Shown: piece after piece, positions 39,953-48,648 of the stretch
How the letters are laid out: each line of letters opens with the position of its first letter
Position numbering within the stretch: position 1 is the first letter of the stretch
Assembly: GCA_037045225.1 (NCBI GenBank)
Contig: JBAOHZ010000009.1
Coordinates: 62,001-126,000 of the forward strand
Reading direction: 5' to 3'
Length of the DNA stretch: 64,000 nucleotides
DNA from: Nitrospira sp.
GTDB taxonomy: Bacteria > Nitrospirota > Nitrospiria > Nitrospirales > Nitrospiraceae
Translations under genes and position numbers: made by a program
Notes under the pieces: generated by a model
The model's input: only the letters and a program-made list of their open reading frames with translations
Told to the model about the DNA's origin: nothing
Database searches by the model: none

Positions 39953-41756
39953 CCGGTTTTCCGCTACGTGGAATCTCCCGAACCGCCAACTTATGCACCC
40001 GGACACCTTCCGAGGCCAGTGCGCTCAGCACGGCATCGCCGATACCGCCGTGCGCGTAGTGGTCTTCGACCGTCAGGAACCGTCCACCGGTCGCCCGGGC
40101 ACAATCCAGCAACGTCGCCCGATCCACCGGCACGATACTGTACAGGTCGACCACACGAGTGGTAATCCCGGCCGCCTTCAACTGGTCATGGGCCTTCAAG
40201 GCTTCGAATAATGTGACACCTGCCGCCACGATTGTCAGCTGGTCGGCTGCGCTCTGCCGGACAACCTTGGAACCGCCGATCCGAAACGTCTCATCCGCGC
40301 CATAAATCACCGACGTCTTGGGACGACCGGCCCGGAGGTAGACTATCCCCTTATGCGCGGCAGCCACTTCCACTAGTTTGTACATCGAGAGCGCGTCGGA
40401 CGGGTACAGCACCGTCACACCGGGCTGCGCCGACATCATCGCCAGATCTTCGAGTCCCATCTGCGACGGGCCGTCTTCACCGATGCTCACACCGACGTGA
40501 GTGCCAACGAGTTTTATGTTCGACTGACTGATCGCGGCCATACGAATGAAATCGTACGCTCGCGTGAAGAACGCGGCAAACGTAGCCACAAAAGGAATTT
40601 TTCCGCAGGCCGCGATGCCGGCCGCAGCACCCACCATGTTCTGCTCCGCGATAAAGTTCTCCAGGAAGCGGTCGGGAAACCGTTTTCCAAACTTGTCGCT
40701 ATAGGTGGAATTTTTCACATCCGCATCCAGCGCCACCACCTGCGGGTTGGCTTCACCGAGCGCCAGGAGGGCGGCTCCGAAGGCTTCACGCGTCGCCGCT
40801 GAGTCACCGAGCTTGTACGGTGGGGGTGCCATCGTCCCCTTGGCGGGGGCCGTGGCTTTGATGGCGGTCGGCACCGGAATCTGAAGTTCCGTCGAGCTGG
40901 GTTTAAGTTGACGTGTCAGCTCATCCAGGGCCTTCTGCGTTTCTTCGCCCTTCTTCAAGGGCTTTCCATGCCAGTCCGGATGATTCTCCATGAAAGAGAT
41001 GCCGCGCCCCTTGAAGGTCTTTGCCAGCAACACCGTGGGTCGCCCCTTGGTCCGCGCCGCTTCGGCGAATGCCGCGACGAGGGCACCGACATCATGACCG
41101 TCCACCACGATGGCATGCCAGCCGAACCCGGCCCATCGGGCACGGTAGGCCTCCATGTCGTGCTGCAACATCGTGGGGTCGCTTTGCCCCAACCGGTTCA
41201 CATCCACGATCGCGCACAGGTTGTCCAACGCCGTGTGCCGCGCCACTTCCGCCGCTTCCCACACGGAGCCTTCGGCGGATTCGCCGTCGCCCATCAACAC
41301 ATAGGTCCGGTAGTCAGTCTTGTCGATCGATTTGGCATTAAATGCGAGACCTACTCCAGCCGGCAATCCCTGCCCCAACGAGCCGGTGGCCATATCCACG
41401 AATGAGAGGCGGGGAGTCGGATGACCTTCGAGATCGGACCCGAGGGTGCGCAATTTGAGCAATTCCGATTTGGGAAACAACCCGGCTTCCGCCCAGGCTG
41501 CGTAGAGCAGGGGCGCCGCATGGCCTTTCGAGAGGACGAATCGATCGCTATTGGGTAATTTCGGATTCTTCGGATCGTACCGCATCACCGAAAAAAACAG
41601 GACCGCGACAATGTCTGCGGCCGAACAGCAACTGGAGGGATGTCCGCTCCCGGCTTCAGTCGTCGCCTTCACACTGTCTATGCGAAGGTGTGTGGCCTTA
41701 TTGGCCAATGCGGTCAGAAGGTCAGGCGTGGCGGTAGAAGCAGCAGAGGCAGTCAT
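39870..41756 (-). CDS. tkt: Transketolase
   Basis: A 628-residue thiamine-diphosphate enzyme of the pentose phosphate pathway, moving two-carbon units between sugar phosphates. The N-terminal half has ATTEAGSGHPSSCCSAADIV, DRFVLSKGHAAPLLYA and the TPP motif MGDGESAEGSVWEAA near 155. The central pyrimidine domain has FIAEQNMVGAAAGIA with catalytic glutamate near 400. The C-terminal domain ends VDHFGIGVRSIVEAAKEIA. AAAGGAT before the ATG at 41756 decides the start; the longer open frame upstream is unlike the family. Its 3' end overlaps the Crp/Fnr gene. Confidence 0.94.
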   Translation of the reverse strand: MTASAASTATPDLLTALANKATHLRIDSVKATTEAGSGHPSSCCSAADIVAVLFFSVMRYDPKNPKLPNSDRFVLSKGHAAPLLYAAWAEAGLFPKSELLKLRTLGSDLEGHPTPRLSFVDMATGSLGQGLPAGVGLAFNAKSIDKTDYRTYVLMGDGESAEGSVWEAAEVARHTALDNLCAIVDVNRLGQSDPTMLQHDMEAYRARWAGFGWHAIVVDGHDVGALVAAFAEAARTKGRPTVLLAKTFKGRGISFMENHPDWHGKPLKKGEETQKALDELTRQLKPSSTELQIPVPTAIKATAPAKGTMAPPPYKLGDSAATREAFGAALLALGEANPQVVALDADVKNSTYSDKFGKRFPDRFLENFIAEQNMVGAAAGIAACGKIPFVATFAAFFTRAYDFIRMAAISQSNIKLVGTHVGVSIGEDGPSQMGLEDLAMMSAQPGVTVLYPSDALSMYKLVEVAAAHKGIVYLRAGRPKTSVIYGADETFRIGGSKVVRQSAADQLTIVAAGVTLFEALKAHDQLKAAGITTRVVDLYSIVPVDRATLLDCARATGGRFLTVEDHYAHGGIGDAVLSALASEGVRVHKLAVREIPRSGKPDELVDHFGIGVRSIVEAAKEIAKTASR

Positions 41757-41915
41757 GCGCGATCCTTTCAGAGATGGGAGCTGATAAATTCCGGGTGACT
41801 GGATGATCGTCGAGAGAGTCGAACCGCCTCTCAACGGCACGAAGCTAACAAATGGCATGCAGGGAGTCAATGAACGCATCGCCTTGAAACGCCGGCCGAT
41901 CGGGACACAGGATTC

Positions 41916-41944
41916 TTGACACGGTAGGAGCAACTCGTTAAGAT
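41916..41944 (+). promoter_or_regulatory. Sigma-70 promoter of the pyr operon
   Basis: TTGACA at 41916-41921 is a perfect -35 box. A 17-base spacer leads to TAAGAT at 41939-41944 as -10. Transcription would start near 41951, directly before the PyrR-type leader, which supports both calls. Confidence 0.75.
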
Positions 41945-41952
41945 CGGCTGGC

Positions 41953-42062
41953 CTTTAACGCTCATCCTGTGAGGTGGGTAAGGAGATTATGACCACACGA
42001 CACGGCAACCCGCCGTCCGACAGCCCGCACCTTCTCATCCAAACCGGTGGGAAGGTTTTTTT
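41953..42062 (+). promoter_or_regulatory. PyrR-binding leader with intrinsic terminator (attenuator)
   Basis: TTTAACGCTCATCCTGTGAGG (41953-41973) carries the TTTAA and T-C-C-x-G-x-G-A-G-G signature of PyrR-bound anti-antiterminator loops. The terminator follows: arms CCTTCTCATC (42030-42039) and GGTGGGAAGG (42046-42055), counting two G-T pairs, then seven Ts (42056-42062). pyrR begins 23 bases later. Expected behaviour is that PyrR with UMP promotes termination. The antiterminator pairing was not resolved by eye. This accounts for most of the gap 41757-42085. Confidence 0.78.
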
Positions 42063-42085
42063 ATGCCCCATTGAGTGAACCACCT

Positions 42086-42646
42086 ATGACAACCGAACCC
42101 GCAACAGGCAACCGGCAGGAACGTGTGGTGATGGACGCCGGCGATATCGCCCGCGCCGTGACTCGTATCGCGCATGAAATCCTAGAACGCAATAAAGGCA
42201 TCAAGGATCTGGCCTTGGTGGGAATCCGAACGGGGGGCGTGCACCTGGCGCATCGTCTCGTGCGGCGCATCCATGACATCGAGGGTACCCAGATCCCGAT
42301 CGGCGAATTGGACATCACACTGTATCGAGACGACCTGTCGCTCCGAAAGGATCAACCGATCCTCCGCAAAACCTCGGTGCCATTCAAGATTTCCGATCTC
42401 AAGGTGGTGCTCGTGGACGACGTGCTTTTCACCGGCCGCACCATTCGTGCCGCCATGGATAGCCTGATCGACCTGGGGCGACCGGCAGAAATTCAACTGG
42501 CGGTGCTGGTCGATCGCGGCCATCGGCAACTGCCGATCAAAGCCAATTACATCGGTAAAAATATTCCCACGTCGCGCGAGGAGGCCATTGAGGTCCATCT
42601 CGAAGAAAACGGGGAAGAAGACCGTGTCGTCATCCTTAGGGCGTAA
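42086..42646 (+). CDS. pyrR: Pyrimidine operon attenuation protein / uracil phosphoribosyltransferase
   Basis: A 186-residue PyrR. It has the phosphoribosyltransferase PRPP loop LVDDVLFTGRTIRAAMD near 112, the flexible IGELDITLYRDDLS segment near 72 and LAVLVDRGHRQLPIKANYIG near 146. These match bifunctional PyrR proteins that bind pyr mRNA and have weak Upp activity. It is first gene of the operon behind its own apparent binding site. ATG 42086 is chosen over an upstream in-frame codon inside the terminator region. Confidence 0.94.
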   Translation: MTTEPATGNRQERVVMDAGDIARAVTRIAHEILERNKGIKDLALVGIRTGGVHLAHRLVRRIHDIEGTQIPIGELDITLYRDDLSLRKDQPILRKTSVPFKISDLKVVLVDDVLFTGRTIRAAMDSLIDLGRPAEIQLAVLVDRGHRQLPIKANYIGKNIPTSREEAIEVHLEENGEEDRVVILRA

Positions 42647-42660
42647 CCGGAGACATTGTC

Positions 42661-43581
42661 GTGGGGCTCAAACGGAAAGACCTGCTCAGCCTGACCAACC
42701 TGTCGGCGGATGACATCTCGCTGATCCTGGAAACCGCGGACTCCTTCAAGGAAGTCTCCGGCCGGGAGATCAAGAAGGTGCCGGCGTTACGGGGCAAGAC
42801 AGTCGTCAACCTCTTCTTCGAGCCGAGCACGAGAACCAGAACGTCGTTTGAACTGGCCGCCAAACGGCTCAGCGCCGATGTCATCAATTTTTCTCCCTCC
42901 TCCAGCAGCGTGGTGAAGGGAGAGACCCTCCTGGATACGGCCAGAAACATCGAAGCCATGCAGGCCGATATCATCGTCCTGCGACACTCCTCGGCCGGCG
43001 CGGCGGAGACCTTGGCGCGGGGCGTGAAATCTTCGGTCATCAATGCCGGAGACGGGTGGCATGAACATCCAACCCAGGCATTGCTCGACCTGTACACCAT
43101 TCGCAGTCGGCAACTGGAGTTCGCCGGGCTACGCGTCGCGATTGTCGGCGATGTGGCACATAGCCGCGTCGCCCGCTCGAACATTTTTGCCCTCACGAAA
43201 CTCGGGGCGGAAGTGCGTGTCGTCGGACCGCCGACCATGATCCCCCTGCAAATCGGTCAACTCGGAGTGCAGGTGTACCACAACCTGGACGAAGCCCTCC
43301 GAGGCGTGCACGTCATCATGATGTTGCGACTCCAACTGGAACGACAGGGACGGGCGCTGTTTCCGACCATTCGTGAATATGCGCGACATTATGGATTGAC
43401 CAGCGAACGCGTAAAGCTGGCCGAGCCCGGCGCCATCGTGATGCACCCGGGTCCGATCAATCGCGGAGTGGAAATCGCCCCTGACGTGGCGGACAGTCTT
43501 TCGTCCGTCATTCTCGATCAGGTGGCGAACGGCGTCGCTGTGCGCATGGGTATTTTGTATCTGATGTCGGGAGCGGGCTGA
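42661..43581 (+). CDS. pyrB: Aspartate carbamoyltransferase catalytic subunit
   Basis: A 306-residue enzyme forming carbamoyl-aspartate from carbamoyl phosphate and aspartate. Motifs are FFEPSTRTRTSFELAAKRL near 52, LRHSSAGAA, AGDGWHEHPTQALLDLYTI near 130, VGDVAHSRVARSN and MHPGPINRGVEI near 262. It starts with GTG 14 bases after pyrR. No regulatory pyrI is nearby, as is usual for this enzyme class. Confidence 0.95.
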   Translation: MGLKRKDLLSLTNLSADDISLILETADSFKEVSGREIKKVPALRGKTVVNLFFEPSTRTRTSFELAAKRLSADVINFSPSSSSVVKGETLLDTARNIEAMQADIIVLRHSSAGAAETLARGVKSSVINAGDGWHEHPTQALLDLYTIRSRQLEFAGLRVAIVGDVAHSRVARSNIFALTKLGAEVRVVGPPTMIPLQIGQLGVQVYHNLDEALRGVHVIMMLRLQLERQGRALFPTIREYARHYGLTSERVKLAEPGAIVMHPGPINRGVEIAPDVADSLSSVILDQVANGVAVRMGILYLMSGAG

Positions 43582-43636
43582 GACGGGCCATGCGACCGAG
43601 TGAATCCTTTTACCTTTTCTTTTGTATGAGTACACG

Positions 43637-44929
43637 ATGACACTATTGATTCAAGGCGGTCATGTGATCGATCCCGGACGCGTGAACGGCGTGGCGGATG
43701 TCCTGATCGAGAACGGAATAATCTCTGCCGTCGGAACGGCCCTCAAGGCTCCGGCCGGCGCCACCATCATTCAAGCCAAAGGCCAACTGGTACTGCCGGG
43801 ATTCGTGGATCTCCATGTCCACTTCCGTGAGCCTGGCTTCGAGTATAAAGAAACGATTCAGTCCGGAACGGCTGCCGCCGTCGCGGGCGGATTTACCACC
43901 GTCTGCGCCATGCCCAATACCAATCCCGTGAACGACAATCAGGCCGTGACCGAATTTATGCTCGAGCGCGCGAGGGCCGCAGGGAACGCCCACCTCTATC
44001 CGATCGGCGCCATCACGAAAAAATCGGAAGGCAAAGAATTGGCTGAAATCGGCGACCTGCGCCGGTCAGGATGCGTGGCCATTTCCGACGATGGCAAGCC
44101 GGTCATGAACAGCCTCGTCATGCGTCGCGCCATGGAATATGCGCGGGCGTTCGACGTGCCCGTCGTCGACCACTGTGAAGATTTGCACCTCTCCGAAGGC
44201 GGATGTATGAACGAGGGCCTAGTCTCGACCGAACTTGGCCTGCCCGGAATTCCCTCCGCGGCGGAAGATGTCATGGTGGCCCGTAATGTGTCGCTGGCCG
44301 AATTGACCGGCGCCCGCCTCCATCTTGCGCATATCAGCACCGCCGGCTCGGTGCGAATGGTGCGGGAAGCCAAGGCGCGCGGCCTCAAGGTCACAGCAGA
44401 AGCCTGTCCGCATCATTTCACGCTGACCGAAGAACTGACGCGCGGATACAACACCCACGCAAAAATGAATCCTCCGCTGCGAACCCTGCAGGACGTCCAG
44501 GCGATCAAGGAGGGGCTCCGCGACGGCACCATCGACGTGATTGCCACCGACCATGCCCCGCATGCGACGCAAGAGAAGCAGCTGGAGTTCACTGAAGCGC
44601 CGTTCGGCATCGTCGGCTTGGAGACCGCGCTGTCGTTGACACTGGCGCTGGTGGACGAAGGCGTGCTCACGCTCGAATCGGCAGTGGAGAAACTCTCGAC
44701 GGCGCCGGCGAAAGCCTTCAGCCTCAATGCCGGGACCCTGGCCGTCGGGGCTCCGGCCGATGTGGCCATCGTCGATCCCAACAGGCAGTGGCAAGTCGAT
44801 CCTTCACGGTTTCGTTCCAAGAGCCGCAACACACCGTTTGCCGGATGGAAAGTGAAGGGACAGGTGACGACCACCATCGTCTCCGGTCGCGTCGTGTTCG
44901 AACTTGAGCCCTCTGGTCGGCAGGCATAG
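43637..44929 (+). CDS. pyrC: Dihydroorotase
   Basis: A 430-residue amidohydrolase of the class I dihydroorotase type, cyclising carbamoyl-aspartate. Metal and substrate motifs are GFVDLHVHFREPGFEYKET near 56, AMPNTNPVND near 92, VDHCEDLHLSEGG near 180, LHLAHISTAGS near 232 and IATDHAPHATQEK near 302 with the catalytic aspartate. The ATG at 43637 is chosen; a TTG at 43622 is possible but would add five residues. Confidence 0.94.
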   Translation: MTLLIQGGHVIDPGRVNGVADVLIENGIISAVGTALKAPAGATIIQAKGQLVLPGFVDLHVHFREPGFEYKETIQSGTAAAVAGGFTTVCAMPNTNPVNDNQAVTEFMLERARAAGNAHLYPIGAITKKSEGKELAEIGDLRRSGCVAISDDGKPVMNSLVMRRAMEYARAFDVPVVDHCEDLHLSEGGCMNEGLVSTELGLPGIPSAAEDVMVARNVSLAELTGARLHLAHISTAGSVRMVREAKARGLKVTAEACPHHFTLTEELTRGYNTHAKMNPPLRTLQDVQAIKEGLRDGTIDVIATDHAPHATQEKQLEFTEAPFGIVGLETALSLTLALVDEGVLTLESAVEKLSTAPAKAFSLNAGTLAVGAPADVAIVDPNRQWQVDPSRFRSKSRNTPFAGWKVKGQVTTTIVSGRVVFELEPSGRQA

Positions 44930-44943
44930 GAATTTTTGAGACC

Positions 44944-45447
44944 GTGCGCCAAGGACTGATCGCCTGTATTACCTGTGAGTTGCTGGCCCTGGCGGTCTGG
45001 ATCGGCGGTTTGTTGGTGCTCGTCGCCGCCGTGATCCCTGCCGTCTTTAATACATTCGGCGGACAGGACACCGGCGGGTTCTTCCTGACACGCGCCTTCG
45101 ACGGGTACAATCGTCTGGTGCTCGGATCGGCGGCGATTCTGATCGCAGGCATCCTCTGGCGGGCCTGGTTGTTCCAACGGGGCCTAGCCGATGATGAGAT
45201 CACGAGAACCGAATGGTTGTTGCTGGGAGCCATGCTCCTCACCGCTGGAGTCCTCACGTTTGTGCTGCATCCCCAAGCGGCAGCCCTGCAAGCACAGGCG
45301 TTCGCCTCCAAAGGGGATGAGGCGCGGAAAGCGGCGTTCGAAGCATTCTTTCAGCTGCACAAACCGGTACGGGTCTTATATATCGTCAATGTCGGACTCG
45401 GAATCGCACTGCTGACCGTACGGGTGCGATCCTGGGTTCCTCGCTAA
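44944..45447 (+). CDS. DUF4149-like small membrane protein
   Basis: A 167-residue inner-membrane protein with four hydrophobic segments: LALAVWIGGLLVLVAAVIPAV, LVLGSAAILIAGILW, LLLGAMLLTAGVLTFVL and VLYIVNVGLGIALLTV. The ALAVWIGGLLVLxxxxxPAV pattern and the HPQAAALQ stretch fit DUF4149 as I remember it. GTG start, 14 bases after pyrC. It lies inside the pyrimidine operon, where its role is unexplained. Confidence 0.75.
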   Translation: MRQGLIACITCELLALAVWIGGLLVLVAAVIPAVFNTFGGQDTGGFFLTRAFDGYNRLVLGSAAILIAGILWRAWLFQRGLADDEITRTEWLLLGAMLLTAGVLTFVLHPQAAALQAQAFASKGDEARKAAFEAFFQLHKPVRVLYIVNVGLGIALLTVRVRSWVPR

Positions 45448-45456
45448 GGAGTCATC

Positions 45457-46641
45457 TTGAAGAAAGCGATTCTTGCGCTCGCCGATGGAACCTGGTTCGA
45501 AGGACGGGCCTTGGGAGCAGAAGGAGAAACCGGCGGCGAAGTGGTGTTCAACACGGCCATGACCGGGTACCAGGAAGTATTGACCGATCCTTCCTATCGC
45601 GGCCAGATCGTGACGATGACCTGTCCCCAGATCGGTAACTACGGCGTCACGCCTGAAGACATCGAATCCAACCGGATCTGGGCGGAAGGTTTCGTCGTCA
45701 AGGAGTCCAGCCGTCTGGCGAGTAACTGGCGCAGCAAGGCCACGCTTCAGGAATACTTGCAGGCGGCGAACATCGTGGCGATCGAGGGCGTCGATACCAG
45801 AGCCCTCACCAGACACCTGCGGGAGCACGGCGCGCAGCCGGGAGTGATTTCCCACACCGACCTCGATCCGCATCGTCTGGCGGCCAAGGCCCGGAAGGCG
45901 CCGAGCATCATCGGGCGTGATCTCGCCGCAACCGTCACCTGTGAGCGACGATACGCCTGGACCACTGGAACCGGAGACTGGGCGCCGAAGCTGACGCTGC
46001 CCGAACCCGGGGCCGCGCAAACAGCACGAAACACCTGGCGTGTGGTGGCCTATGATTTTGGCGTCAAACAGAACATTCTCAGGCGGCTCGTCGATGTCGG
46101 CTGCGACGTCACCGTGGTGCCCGCATCAACCCCGGCCAAGGACGTGCTGGCGCTGAACCCCCAGGGCTTGTTTCTCTCAAACGGGCCGGGCGATCCGGAA
46201 GGAGTGCCCTACGCCATGGACGCGCTGCGGGAGTTGATCGGCCGGTTGCCGATCTTCGGCATCTGTTTAGGTCACCAACTGCTCGGTCTAGCGCTCGGCT
46301 TTTCGACGTACAAGCTGAAGTTCGGCCACCATGGCGCCAACCATCCGGTGATCGACCTCCGAACCAGAAAAGTGGAAATCACCTCCCAGAACCACAACTT
46401 CGCCGTGCGATTCCCGATCGGCCAACAAGCGCAGGGGCAGGGGATGCCGATCGTGGACACGCCGTTCGGGCGGGTGCAACTCACCCATACCAGCCTCAAC
46501 GACGGATCGGTCGAAGGGCTGATGTGCCTGGACCGCCCGGTCTTCTCCGTCCAATATCATCCGGAAGCCGCACCGGGCCCGCACGATTCGGCCTATCTCT
46601 TTGAACAATTTGTTGCGTTGATGGAGACTCACCATGCATAG
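45457..46641 (+). CDS. carA: Carbamoyl-phosphate synthase small subunit
   Basis: A 394-residue glutamine amidotransferase subunit feeding ammonia to CarB. The N-terminal domain has ADGTWFEGRALGA and FNTAMTGYQEVLTDPSY. The class I amidotransferase domain has FLSNGPGDPEGVPYA, the nucleophile in FGICLGHQLLGLALG near 271 and the His/Glu pair in SVQYHPEAAPGP near 366. The start codon is TTG behind AAGGAG. Its last eight bases overlap the sppA-like gene. Confidence 0.95.
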   Translation: MKKAILALADGTWFEGRALGAEGETGGEVVFNTAMTGYQEVLTDPSYRGQIVTMTCPQIGNYGVTPEDIESNRIWAEGFVVKESSRLASNWRSKATLQEYLQAANIVAIEGVDTRALTRHLREHGAQPGVISHTDLDPHRLAAKARKAPSIIGRDLAATVTCERRYAWTTGTGDWAPKLTLPEPGAAQTARNTWRVVAYDFGVKQNILRRLVDVGCDVTVVPASTPAKDVLALNPQGLFLSNGPGDPEGVPYAMDALRELIGRLPIFGICLGHQLLGLALGFSTYKLKFGHHGANHPVIDLRTRKVEITSQNHNFAVRFPIGQQAQGQGMPIVDTPFGRVQLTHTSLNDGSVEGLMCLDRPVFSVQYHPEAAPGPHDSAYLFEQFVALMETHHA

Positions 46642-47596
46642 GAAGTTCTGTACCGGTTTCGCCGTACTCGTCCTCGCCCTGATGCAGGCCGCCTGTGTCA
46701 CGATCAACCTGCCGCCTGGACCGGGCTCGTTGGAAGAACATAAGGTCAGCGGAACCGGCAAAGACAAGGTCTTGCTCATGGACGTGTCGGGCGTGATCAG
46801 TTCGGAGAATAAAGACGGATTTTATTCCTCGCCCGGTATGCTCGCCACCGTGAAGGAAGAGTTGGAGCGGGCCACCAAAGACGACCATGTGAAGGCGGTC
46901 GTGCTCCGGATCAACAGTCCGGGGGGCACGGTCACCGCCTCCGACATCATTTATCACGAGCTCAAGTCGTTCAAGAGCAACAGGAAGATTCCGATCGTGG
47001 CCTCCATCATGGATGTGGGCGCCTCCGGCGGGTACTATATTGCCGCCGCAGCCGATACCGTGTTCGCTCATCCCTCAACCGTCACCGGCAGCATCGGCGT
47101 CATCATGCTGACCGTTAACGCCAGAGGACTGCTCGAAAAGGTCGGGGTGGAGACCAACGCCGTGACCTCGGGACCGCGCAAGGATATGGGTTCGCCGTTC
47201 CGGGCGATGCTGCCGGAGGAACGCGCGATTTTCCAAGGGGTCATCGACGGATTTTACCAGCGGTTTCTCCAGGTCGTGCAGGAAGGCCGCCCAAACATGA
47301 ACGGCGAGACCATCAAGAAGCTGGCTGACGGCCGGATCTATTCGGGTGAACAGGCGAAAGCCTCCGGGCTGGTCGATGACATTGGGTATCTCGAAGACGC
47401 CATCGAGCTGGCGAAGAAGAAGGCCGGTCTGACGGAAGCGCGAGTGGTGACGTATCGACGACCGGGTGAGTACCAGAACAATATCTACTCGCGACTGGCG
47501 GCGCCCGCGCCGAGCCTGGCTAATCTAGCGAACATCGATTTGCTGTCCGTTGTGCGAGGCGGGTCCCCGCAGTTCATGTATCTGTGGATGCCCTGA
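46634..47596 (+). CDS. sppA: Signal peptide peptidase SppA-type serine protease
   Basis: A 320-residue membrane-attached S49 protease. The N-terminus has a lipobox-like AAC at residues 19-21 (LVLALMQAACVTINL). Catalytic features are RINSPGGTVTASD near 96, nucleophile serine in DVGASGGYYIAAA near 134 and lysine in TSGPRKDMGS near 186. It is the short single-domain form, which degrades cleaved signal peptides. The gene starts inside carA, so it is translationally coupled to pyrimidine synthesis genes. Confidence 0.9.
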   Translation: MHRKFCTGFAVLVLALMQAACVTINLPPGPGSLEEHKVSGTGKDKVLLMDVSGVISSENKDGFYSSPGMLATVKEELERATKDDHVKAVVLRINSPGGTVTASDIIYHELKSFKSNRKIPIVASIMDVGASGGYYIAAAADTVFAHPSTVTGSIGVIMLTVNARGLLEKVGVETNAVTSGPRKDMGSPFRAMLPEERAIFQGVIDGFYQRFLQVVQEGRPNMNGETIKKLADGRIYSGEQAKASGLVDDIGYLEDAIELAKKKAGLTEARVVTYRRPGEYQNNIYSRLAAPAPSLANLANIDLLSVVRGGSPQFMYLWMP

Positions 47597-47643
47597 GCCG
47601 ATGAGTTGCATCCCGCACCTGGTGCTGATTGAATGGAGTGGAC

Positions 47644-48627
47644 ATGATGCATCCAGCAGGCCAGCATTCAATCGACGGCATGCTCAGGACCCCGATGGGG
47701 CGACGGGCGGCGTTGGCCCTGGGAGTCCGCTTCGCCTATCTTCTCTCGACGACGGTGGGATTGGGTGCGATGGCTGGACTGATGCAGTCTCTTGCAGGCT
47801 GTCAACGGGCGCCCGGCACGGCACGAGACCAGTTCATCTATATTTCAGAAGAAAAAGAAATGGCGATGGGCCTCTCGGCCTTTCGGGAAGTGCTCCGGCA
47901 AGCGCCGCTGAGCGACGATCCGGAGATCAACGAAATGGTGCACCGGGTCGGGAACCGCATCGCCAAAGCGGCGAACAAGCCGGAATATCAGTGGGAATTC
48001 GCCGTCATTCAGGACGATCGCACGATCAACGCCTTTGCGCTCCCTGGAGGCAAGGTGGCGGTGTTCACCGGAATCTTGAAGGTGACAAAGAATGAAGACG
48101 GATTGGCCACCGTCATGGGTCATGAGGTCGCGCATGCTCTGCAGCGTCATGGAGCGGAACGGATGAGTCGCAGCGTGCTCGAACAGATCGGACAACTGGC
48201 GGCCTTGGGAGCCGGTGCGGCCGTGGGGCGACCGGATGCGGCCATGGCGGCCATGACCGTTTACGGAGTCGGGGTTTCGTTGCCCTTCAACCGCCGGCAG
48301 GAATCGGAAGCGGATTTCGTCGGCCTGCGCTTGATGGCCGACGCCGGATACGACCCGCGTGAAGCGGTCGCGTTCTGGGAACGGATGAGCGGCTGTCCGC
48401 GCGCCATGATCAATAAACTCTGTTTCCGCTCCCAGCAGGCCATTCCGGAATTTCTCTCGACGCATCCGTCCGATGTGACTCGTATCAATCAGATCGAGGC
48501 CTGGATCCCGGAGGCCATGAAACACTATCATCCCGCAGGACAGGCCCCGGTTATCCCGACCGGACCGATCCAACCCTACCGACCACCGGTGGGGCCCATG
48601 CCCGAGGCGCCTCTGCCGACCGGCTAA
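47644..48627 (+). CDS. M48-family metalloprotease lipoprotein
   Basis: A 327-residue periplasmic protease. A long signal region ends in lipobox LAGC near residue 46. The zinc motif HEVAHALQRHGAER lies near 160, and a glutamate ligand is in ESEADFVGLRLM near 220. It resembles BepA/LoiP-type outer-membrane quality-control proteases without the BepA TPR domain. The C-terminal 35 residues are proline-rich. GGAG lies 5-8 bases before the ATG pair at 47644 and 47647. It lies between sppA and carB. Confidence 0.88.
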   Translation: MMHPAGQHSIDGMLRTPMGRRAALALGVRFAYLLSTTVGLGAMAGLMQSLAGCQRAPGTARDQFIYISEEKEMAMGLSAFREVLRQAPLSDDPEINEMVHRVGNRIAKAANKPEYQWEFAVIQDDRTINAFALPGGKVAVFTGILKVTKNEDGLATVMGHEVAHALQRHGAERMSRSVLEQIGQLAALGAGAAVGRPDAAMAAMTVYGVGVSLPFNRRQESEADFVGLRLMADAGYDPREAVAFWERMSGCPRAMINKLCFRSQQAIPEFLSTHPSDVTRINQIEAWIPEAMKHYHPAGQAPVIPTGPIQPYRPPVGPMPEAPLPTG

Positions 48628-48648
48628 CTTCTTGAGTAGAGGTCAATT

